46,051 bases of DNA from UBA5266 sp964610025 (lineage in GTDB: Bacteria; Bacteroidota; Bacteroidia; Bacteroidales; WCHB1-69), in the NCBI GenBank assembly GCA_964610025.1, contig CAZSTX010000011.1:1-46051 (forward strand). Reading direction: 5' to 3'. Positions 9,414 to 15,193 of the stretch are shown in pieces. Numbering within the stretch: the stretch's first letter is position 1; each line of letters opens with the position of its first letter. A model generated the notes under the pieces. It was not told the DNA's origin. It saw only the letters and a program-made list of their open reading frames with translations, and searched no databases. Made by a program: the position numbers and the translations under genes.

Positions 9414-10001
9414 CTATAAAGAGAACGTTGAAAAAGAACTCATATTGACTGTATTTTCATGCAATTGACTATAAACTTTTTTACCAAAAACATCAAAAAT
9501 TTCAACTCTTGATACAGTTTGCTTAGGGTCAGATATGGTAAAAAAATCATTCACTGGATTAGGAAAATAGAACACTCCAAATTCACTATCTATATCAGGC
9601 AATCCACTAATGGCAGAAGATACCAATTGCCAATTTTCGGGATTAGGATTATACGGACTTCCCTTTGTTTTTACTTCAAGAATATTTCCTGTGACTTTGT
9701 TGACAAACAAATATCTATGAGGACGACAACAATTTACATCTGCCCACTCATAAATATGATAAACCCAACAAGGATATTCAATGCTAAAGGTTTCGTAATT
9801 ACCAAATAGATGAGTTGTTATTGTTGAGATACCTTCCGCATTGGGTAACATACTTGTTGTTTCTAACAACAAAACATCAGTTCTCATTTCTTCATCAATA
9901 ATGTACTGTAATATAATTTCATCTGCTTGCTCTTTTGTCACTTGAGCAAATGAATTTGACACTAATGCTAACAATGCAATAAATATTATACGTGCTTTCA
10001 T
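9414..10001 (-). CDS. Secreted protein with truncated T9SS sorting domain
   Basis: The 195-residue product has a signal peptide (IIFIALLALVSNSFAQ) and a small domain (about 20-130) that starts VTKEQADEIILQYI and includes YPCWVYHIYEWADVNC and YLFVNKVTGNILEVKTK. This resembles small PepSY-like secreted domains. The sorting domain begins normally (FYFPNPVNDFFTISDPKQTV, VEIFDVFGKKVY) but stops at NMSSFSTFSL. It lacks the last strands (GIYLIRI... and the basic end) seen in the next gene. The DNA of the domain (9479-9549) is 68/71 identical to 10126-10196 in that gene. Its start overlaps the upstream gene by ATGA. With this tail, T9SS export is doubtful. Confidence 0.75.
   Translation of the reverse strand: MKARIIFIALLALVSNSFAQVTKEQADEIILQYIIDEEMRTDVLLLETTSMLPNAEGISTITTHLFGNYETFSIEYPCWVYHIYEWADVNCCRPHRYLFVNKVTGNILEVKTKGSPYNPNPENWQLVSSAISGLPDIDSEFGVFYFPNPVNDFFTISDPKQTVSRVEIFDVFGKKVYSQLHENTVNMSSFSTFSL
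9479..9549 (-). repeat. T9SS sorting-domain DNA repeat, copy 1
   Basis: This 71-base stretch matches 10126-10196 with three differences by my count. It encodes the FFTISDPKQTVSRVEIFDVFGK part of the sorting domain. The flanking coding sequence is unrelated, so the tail was duplicated or gene-converted separately from the body. Confidence 0.85.
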
Positions 10002-10906
10002 CTTTTTATAATTTTATGTTTATACTCACTTTTATTACTTACTATTCTAATCAAATAAATTCCTTGACTATACGAACTCATATTTATTTGTAATAAATTT
10101 TGATTTACATTCTTTTCATAAATCATTTTACCAAAAACATCAAAAATTTCAACCCTTGATACGGTTTGCTTAGGGTCAGATATGATAAAAAAATCACCTG
10201 TTGGATTGGGATAAATAGCTATATTAGATGAATTTGTGATTGTTTCTACCGAAAGAAACTCATTAGGATCATCATAATAACATTTGGAATAATCGGGGTT
10301 TTTATATACTAACTCATTATCTTGATAATAGCATAATAATTCTTTAACACCACCAGATAAAAATGCACTATAACATGGATATAATACCCCGCTCAGACTC
10401 CCTATTTCTTCTACCCATACATCTATTACTCTTCCATAAAGTGATAGTTCTATACGTTTTCTCATAGAGCCATTAATTTCTATGGAATCAACAGAATTGA
10501 CATATAAAGTAACACTTGGATCTCGCGTCCAAAAATAACCGTATTCAAAATTCATACCCTCTTCCAATGAAAAGTCGTACAATAAATATTCGGTATCAGA
10601 ATTAGCAGGAATAAAATAAGTTTTCTTTTCTTCTTCTCTGATTAATCCTTCGTATTTAATGTTTTTATGTAAACTATCATCACAAGAAAAAACTTTTTTA
10701 TACGAGTTGATTCCAATAATCGAATCTCCGTCAAAATAAACATATTGTGTTTTTACACAACAAGGTATGTTATAAGCACCTAATCCATAAATCAACACCG
10801 CCCATGTACTATTGTCATTAACAATCGTGTTATTGTTTCCTGTTTGTGCTTTTACTTGCCAAGTAAAGCAAAGAATCATATAAAAAAGAGATATTTTTAT
10901 TTTCAT
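9998..10906 (-). CDS. T9SS type A sorting domain-containing secreted protein
   Basis: The 302-residue product has a signal peptide (KISLFYMILCFTWQVKAQ) and a complete sorting domain (IYPNPTGDFFIISDPKQT ... SYSQGIYLIRIVSNKSEYK ... IIKR). The body is a paralogue of the protein at 17058-17978. Both contain YLLYDF followed by an acidic turn, TLYV.. with a DS/DT-[IV]E step, KR, an EE/ER-[IF]GS motif near the middle, and a Cys-Tyr rich end (LLCYYQDNELVY versus LRCYCEGEELIH). The family is common among Bacteroidota cargo and has no known function. The stop overlaps the next gene's start (ATGA). Confidence 0.85.
   Translation of the reverse strand: MKIKISLFYMILCFTWQVKAQTGNNNTIVNDNSTWAVLIYGLGAYNIPCCVKTQYVYFDGDSIIGINSYKKVFSCDDSLHKNIKYEGLIREEEKKTYFIPANSDTEYLLYDFSLEEGMNFEYGYFWTRDPSVTLYVNSVDSIEINGSMRKRIELSLYGRVIDVWVEEIGSLSGVLYPCYSAFLSGGVKELLCYYQDNELVYKNPDYSKCYYDDPNEFLSVETITNSSNIAIYPNPTGDFFIISDPKQTVSRVEIFDVFGKMIYEKNVNQNLLQINMSSYSQGIYLIRIVSNKSEYKHKIIKR
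10126..10196 (-). repeat. T9SS sorting-domain DNA repeat, copy 2
   Basis: Partner of 9479-9549 (68 of 71 bases identical). This copy lies in a gene that keeps the full sorting domain. Confidence 0.85.
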
Positions 10907-10916
10907 GGCTTTATAT

Positions 10917-11006
10917 TTATTTAGTTAAAATCATACGTTTGCTGTTGATAATCAAAATTTGAGTATTTAATAAGAAAATTATAAATAATAATGTGTACTT
11001 TTTCAT
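10917..11006 (-). pseudogene. Collapsed secreted-protein gene: signal peptide fused to T9SS tail
   Basis: An uninterrupted 29-codon frame reads MKKYTLLFIIFLLNTQ and then ILIINSKRMILTK, stop. The first 23 bases of the leader match the start of the 213-residue gene at 13948. The end matches the last residues of the sorting domain of the gene at 17989 (IIDTKRMILTK). The mature body is absent. I read it as the scar of an internal deletion or module exchange. It lies 8 bases after the preceding lipoprotein gene and 10 bases before the next. It may still be translated as a tiny hydrophobic peptide, but no function is implied. Confidence 0.7.
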
Positions 11007-11014
11007 TTTGTATT

Positions 11015-11704
11015 CTATTTTAATGTAACAATTATCTCTATAGTACACCCTTCACTTAATTTATTAACAACAATTGGAACTTGCCAATTTGTAATAACTG
11101 CTGCTAAATTTGGCTGTAAATTAACTTTCATTACATAACTTTGTGCAGAAACTTGTTGCAATCTTGTAGAATTTGGTCTAACAAAATAGTTTTCTACTCC
11201 GCGTGCCAATAATAAAGTATATTTTGAAAAATCAATTTTGGAATAGTCGTTGTCTACACAAACGATATAATCAATCAATTCTTCATCACTATTGATAATG
11301 ATTACTTTATTAGATTCAAAATTTTTCCACTGACACGAGGTTTCTGATAATGAGTATTCCGTAAAAGGAATTTCTATTGGGTAATTTTGCAAGGTGTCCC
11401 ATTTTGCATAAAGTGTTGTGTCTTGCGTTACGATGTCAGTTTTAAAATCCCATTCGTTAGCGAATGTTCCATTGTCGGTAAACCATCCACCGAAACCGTA
11501 ATTTTCTCTTTCTGGATTTTCAGGTTTTGTGGCGTGTTTGCCGTGTTCGATAGACTGCGGATTGATAGCAATTCCTTCTCCCGTAAAGTTTACGGTGTGA
11601 TATTCAGTCTTTACACAACCACCAGTTGCAAACAAACTTAAACAAACTAAACACAGTATTGTTACCACTGTGAACCATAATGTTTTTTTTACTATTATTT
11701 TCAT
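11015..11704 (-). CDS. Lipoprotein with InlB B-repeat (Listeria-Bacteroides repeat)
   Basis: The 229-residue product begins with a long leader ending in FATGGC (lipid-attachment Cys30). Residues about 35-103 form one InlB B-repeat/Flg_new unit: YHTVNFTGEG, GGWFTDNGTFANEWDFKTD and TLYAKW. The C-terminal ~120 residues (IPFTEYSLSETSCQW ... INSDEELIDYI ... FSKYTLLLARG ... WQVPIVVNKL) resemble a Bacteroidota lipoprotein domain of unknown function. The leader is almost the same as those of the lipoproteins at 14403 and 15071, although the mature parts are unrelated. The repeat domain suggests a surface or binding role. The lipobox is imperfect. Confidence 0.8.
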   Translation of the reverse strand: MKIIVKKTLWFTVVTILCLVCLSLFATGGCVKTEYHTVNFTGEGIAINPQSIEHGKHATKPENPERENYGFGGWFTDNGTFANEWDFKTDIVTQDTTLYAKWDTLQNYPIEIPFTEYSLSETSCQWKNFESNKVIIINSDEELIDYIVCVDNDYSKIDFSKYTLLLARGVENYFVRPNSTRLQQVSAQSYVMKVNLQPNLAAVITNWQVPIVVNKLSEGCTIEIIVTLK

Positions 11705-11824
11705 TGCTTTTGAATTAATTGATTTTATTTTTCATTTTTATTTAGTTAAAATCATACGTTTGCTGTCGATAATCACATTAATTAGCAATCCCTTATTAGG
11801 ACTAAGGATATACTATTTCAAATT
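11645..11824 (-). repeat. Direct repeat B: protease tail + T9SS-tail remnant + lipoprotein leader
   Basis: This matches 15012-15193 in the same orientation. The core 87 bases (11738-11824 versus 15107-15193) differ at a single position. The rest differs at scattered bases plus a 2-base indel. Read along the minus strand it holds the end of the S8 protease gene, a remnant of a sorting-domain tail (GLLINVIIDSKRMILTK, stop at 11738-11740), and the leader of the next lipoprotein. Confidence 0.9.
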
Positions 11825-13295
11825 CTGAACCTAATTCTACGTCAAAATCACTAATTATATTAACTTCTCCCGCTGCATCAAGAATTAGTTTTGCTCCATT
11901 TTGAACTTTCACGTTTTGTACATTGATGTCGCCACAATTATTTGTAATTGTTGTATCGGTAGTTACTACTTGATTAATAAAATTAACAATAGGTGTTGGA
12001 CAAGCAGCTTTAACGGCAGCATAAGCGTCTAAACGACCTGTGCCTAACAGTCCTACATATGGAGCATTTTCAGGAATATTATAAATTGAAGCATCTGCAG
12101 TGCTTTTTAAAATATCAACAACTTGATTCGCAGTCAAATTTGGATTTATAGCCAAAACCATTGCAGCCACACCTGCAACCTGGGGAGCAGCAAAAGAGGT
12201 TCCTCCTGAAGTATAATATGTATTTTTGTATGCTGTTGAATAAACTTGGTAACCAAACGCGCAAATATCCACAGCCTCATTATGATGATGAGTGCGATAA
12301 GGATCGTTATTAGGGTCTCCTATTACGCACTCGTGAACATCTTTCCAATTTCTTGCAATACCGTCTGTATCTAATACTCCTCTTAGGTATTTATGCCCGA
12401 CACTTGTAACTGACACGCAAGATTCGTACGATGCGGGATATGCTTTATTTCCATTGCAATGAATATTACCATTTCCTGCCCCAAAAATCACAACTGTATT
12501 ATGTATATTCCTTATTTCGTTATAAAGATCATTTTGAATTGTTGAATAAGAACAAGTATTAATCCAACTACAATTTATTACTCTATAACCTAATTGTGCT
12601 AACCTTAAAACTTCCGCATCAGAAGCCCAATTTGTTGAAACATATAAACTGGTATTATAGCCCCCACTTGAAGCGACGCCTTTTCCATTATTGTTTATTG
12701 CTCCAAATCGTCCTGCTGTAAAAGTGCCATGTGCAACAGAGTTTACATTTTCATTATTACTGCCTCCTATCAATGTAAAAGATAAATCTTCGTGAGTGGT
12801 GTCGAAATAAGTATCTGTAATAGCAACATTTACTTTTGGGTATCTTTTTGCAATATTCCACGCTTTACTTGCATTAATTAAGTCTAAATCTGCCATATCC
12901 CCTCTTGTGTAGATTGGGTCATCGGGGTCATCTCCTGTTAAAATAGGTTCACATAACTGCTCAATCAAAGGAATTGATTTTTGAAACTCGTTCATATCTC
13001 GTTCTAAATTATCGTTATCGCATACTACATAATATACTTCCCGCAACCAATCTGTGTGAGCCGTTGGAAAAGCTTGAATAAATTCATAAAATCTGCTTTT
13101 TTCGAGCACACGATTAAACGAATTGATTTTTGAACTTGCAGTAACAATGCCATCCTTATCTTTGGAATCAGAAATGGTTGGTATGTAATCTTTGTTTTGA
13201 ATATGAACGTAATATGTATACCTATTTTGAGACATAACAGGATTTATAGCCCAAAACAATAGCACTATTGTAATTACAAAATATTTTGTTTTCAT
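11802..13295 (-). CDS. Subtilisin-like S8 family serine peptidase with 3-coathanger-type tail
   Basis: The 497-residue product has a signal peptide (VITIVLLFWAINPVMSQ). A propeptide-like domain covers about 25-130. The S8 catalytic domain has Asp161 (AITDTYFD), His189 (SVAHGTFTAG), oxyanion Asn275 (FGAGNGN) and Ser367 (SGGTSFAAPQVAG), so it appears active. The C-terminal ~60 residues (VQNVKVQNGAKLILDAAG ... FDVELGSEFEI) match the 3-coathanger-stack type end of some Bacteroidota secreted proteins, not a type A sorting domain. It lies 11 bases after a gene that encodes a second copy of its propeptide region. A sorting-domain remnant follows the stop codon in another frame. Confidence 0.92.
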   Translation of the reverse strand: MKTKYFVITIVLLFWAINPVMSQNRYTYYVHIQNKDYIPTISDSKDKDGIVTASSKINSFNRVLEKSRFYEFIQAFPTAHTDWLREVYYVVCDNDNLERDMNEFQKSIPLIEQLCEPILTGDDPDDPIYTRGDMADLDLINASKAWNIAKRYPKVNVAITDTYFDTTHEDLSFTLIGGSNNENVNSVAHGTFTAGRFGAINNNGKGVASSGGYNTSLYVSTNWASDAEVLRLAQLGYRVINCSWINTCSYSTIQNDLYNEIRNIHNTVVIFGAGNGNIHCNGNKAYPASYESCVSVTSVGHKYLRGVLDTDGIARNWKDVHECVIGDPNNDPYRTHHHNEAVDICAFGYQVYSTAYKNTYYTSGGTSFAAPQVAGVAAMVLAINPNLTANQVVDILKSTADASIYNIPENAPYVGLLGTGRLDAYAAVKAACPTPIVNFINQVVTTDTTITNNCGDINVQNVKVQNGAKLILDAAGEVNIISDFDVELGSEFEIVYP

Positions 13296-13306
13296 AAATT
13301 TTATTT

Positions 13307-13948
13307 TTAAAAATGAATATATTTTCCTGAATATTTTTTGCTATTTTCGATTATTTCGACAAAATATACCCCTTTTTGTTTTAAATATAGAGATGGATTT
13401 ATCCTTTTCTCTATACTTTTAAATGAATATATTTTTTTACCCTCAATAGAATAAAAATTTATTGTTCGTAAAATGCTTTCACTGAAAATTAAACAGTTTT
13501 CGTATTGATAAAAATTACTTTTTTTATAGAATATATTACTCACATTATTAGTAGGTTGAAGAAAGCATTCCCAATGCTCAATAAATGGAATGGCATCAGA
13601 AAAATTATCTCTTAATTCTTCCCCCAATTCAAATTGTCCTTCATCACAAACCAAAATATAGGTTTGGTCTATAAAAGGGTTCTCTGCATGCAGGGTATCT
13701 GTATATCTGTAAAAGTTCACTATATTATATTTTGCTAAAATTGAGTTTAACTTTGGAATTTCAGATTGTAACGTGATATAACAATCTTCATCTGTATTTG
13801 TAATTACAGGTATATATGCGTCATCAAGAATTTGTATAGCAAATCCCCATTCTGCAAATGTATCTGAACATTTTTTGTCAGGACATTGTGCTATTACTGA
13901 TATACATATTGTCGTATAAATCATTAATAATAATGTGTACTTTTTCAT
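13307..13948 (-). CDS. Free-standing homologue of the S8 protease propeptide, with T9SS-like tail
   Basis: The 213-residue product has a signal peptide (YTLLLMIYTTICISVIAQ). Residues about 30-145 align by eye with residues 25-130 of the S8 protease encoded directly downstream: YIPVITNTDED / YIPTISDSKDKD, a LNSIL.K / FNRVLEK step, FYRYTDTLHAENP / FIQAFPTAHTDW, YILVCDEGQFELGEEL / YYVVCDNDNLERDM, and AIPFIEHW / SIPLIEQL. It ends exactly where the catalytic domain begins in the protease. The remaining ~60 residues (FYSIEGKKIYSF ... KGVYFVEIIENSKK) look like a short sorting domain. It could act as a separate inhibitor or folding helper for the protease. That is inference; decay of a duplicated protease gene is the alternative. 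Confidence 0.7.
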   Translation of the reverse strand: MKKYTLLLMIYTTICISVIAQCPDKKCSDTFAEWGFAIQILDDAYIPVITNTDEDCYITLQSEIPKLNSILAKYNIVNFYRYTDTLHAENPFIDQTYILVCDEGQFELGEELRDNFSDAIPFIEHWECFLQPTNNVSNIFYKKSNFYQYENCLIFSESILRTINFYSIEGKKIYSFKSIEKRINPSLYLKQKGVYFVEIIENSKKYSGKYIHF

Positions 13949-13950
13949 AA

Positions 13951-14403
13951 CTATTCTATTATTTTACGGTTAAATACGTAATCATAAATATAAAGAGGCA
14001 TTGCCCATTTAGCTCCCAAATATTCTAACTTCATTTCATCTTCAGAAAATCTTGTAATTTTAAAAAAATCAACAGGTGGATAAACAACCGTTCCGTCAAG
14101 ATTTTTGAGATACAATGTATCATTTTGTAAAAGATATTGGTCGCCGTCTCTAAATTGATGAAAATGATCGTAATATCCATCTTCTTTAGGTGATTTAGTA
14201 ACAGATACATTTCCCTCATAAACAATAAGTGTAACGGTGCTGTTTGTATCATGCACATTTTTCCATTCCCAAATATCTTTTTGGGATTCATTATTATTTA
14301 CGTTATTGTCAGTTTCAGATAGAATTTCTGGCTTGTTGCAACCACCAACTACAAACAAAGCCACTACAACTAACCACAATGGTTTTTTTACTATTATTTT
14401 CAT
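13951..14403 (-). CDS. Small lipoprotein of unknown function
   Basis: The 150-residue product has a short leader ending VVGGC (lipid-attachment Cys22) and a mature part with alternating strand-like segments (STVTLIVYEGNVSVTKSP, DQYLLQNDTLYLKNLDGT, DEMKLEYLGAKW). It resembles small beta-rich lipoproteins, but I cannot name a family. The leader is a shortened version of those at 15071 and 11704. Its ATG overlaps the stop of the upstream gene (ATGA), and its stop is 2 bases before the propeptide-like gene, so the four genes 15071-11802 are tightly packed and probably one transcript. Confidence 0.7.
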   Translation of the reverse strand: MKIIVKKPLWLVVVALFVVGGCNKPEILSETDNNVNNNESQKDIWEWKNVHDTNSTVTLIVYEGNVSVTKSPKEDGYYDHFHQFRDGDQYLLQNDTLYLKNLDGTVVYPPVDFFKITRFSEDEMKLEYLGAKWAMPLYIYDYVFNRKIIE

Positions 14404-15071
14404 TGCTTTTGAATTTTTATTATGTTAATAATAGGATGACTATCACATTCTTCTTCCGTATAATGGAATGTTACAGTTACAGGAAGAAGGTGGTCTTGAT
14501 ATTCTTCAGGTAAATTTTCTGCCCATACAAAAAGATTATGGTAATCAAACGGACTCCCATGGTCTTCAAAAAGAAGATAACCACATTGTTCATCTTTACT
14601 AAAATCATCTTTGTCAAAATTAGCACTAAAAACATAGAAATTTTGTGTAACAGCATCATTATCATTATGACCATAAACTTGCATGCCATTGATAAAAATT
14701 ATATTTACTTCGTCCTGTGAAATTCCGTTTATCGTATATGACACATCGGTATAACATATACAATTTGCCTGATTAGGTGAGCCTTGCTGGGTAATGTTCA
14801 AAATCCCATTTGCAAAATTGTGCGTTACATTTACGGTATCAAAATCACATGTAACTGCAAAATTATAGTAAATGATTTTTACGCCTTTATTGGTGAATTT
14901 CACATCTACTTCATCGCCATTTTCTTGTTTACTTTCCTGACATGGCGTAAAACTTATTTTAGGTGGAATATCCGACTTATTGCAACCATTGATTGCAAAT
15001 AAAATTACTACAACTAAACACAGTGTCGTTATTACTGTGAACCGTAACGGTTTTTTTAATATTATTCTCAT
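14400..15071 (-). CDS. Lipoprotein of unknown function
   Basis: The 223-residue product has a leader ending FAINGC (Cys30). The mature part reads as a beta-rich domain: DEVDVKFTNKGVKIIYYNF, TVNVTHNFANGILNITQQG, an ICYTDVSYTINGISQDEVN stretch and LPVTVTFHYTEEECDSH. This looks like a Bacteroidota lipoprotein family, without known function. It is the first gene of the cassette bracketed by repeats B and C. Its leader lies inside repeat C, 110 bases after the C1 protease stop codon. The last codons (IQKQ, stop) overlap the start of the next lipoprotein. Confidence 0.72.
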   Translation of the reverse strand: MRIILKKPLRFTVITTLCLVVVILFAINGCNKSDIPPKISFTPCQESKQENGDEVDVKFTNKGVKIIYYNFAVTCDFDTVNVTHNFANGILNITQQGSPNQANCICYTDVSYTINGISQDEVNIIFINGMQVYGHNDNDAVTQNFYVFSANFDKDDFSKDEQCGYLLFEDHGSPFDYHNLFVWAENLPEEYQDHLLPVTVTFHYTEEECDSHPIINIIKIQKQ

Positions 15072-15193
15072 TTTGCTTTTGAATTAATTGATTGTATTTT
15101 TCCTTTTTATTTAGTTAAAATCATACGTTTGCTGTCGATAATCACATTAATTACCAATCCCTTATTAGGACTAAGGATATACTATTTCAAATT
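15012..15193 (-). repeat. Direct repeat C: protease tail + T9SS-tail remnant + lipoprotein leader
   Basis: Partner of repeat B at 11645-11824, 3.37 kb away in the same orientation. It holds the last codons of the C1 protease gene, the sorting-domain remnant and the leader of the lipoprotein at 15071. Recombination between B and C would delete the cassette of two lipoproteins, the propeptide-like gene and the S8 protease. Confidence 0.9.
15107..15181 (-). other. In-frame T9SS-tail remnant after the TAG stop of the C1 protease
   Basis: Immediately after the TAG at 15182-15184 the same frame stays open for 24 codons, YILSPNKGLVINVIIDSK then RMILTK, and ends with TAA. The end is nearly the same as the true sorting-domain end of the gene at 17989. 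Either the protease gene acquired an early stop, or a foreign tail was pasted downstream. Confidence 0.75.

Noticed and set aside
14031..14689. Several open frames overlapping the two lipoprotein genes on both strands
   Set aside because: They are low-complexity shadows of the lipoprotein frames, which have leaders, lipoboxes and coupled starts.
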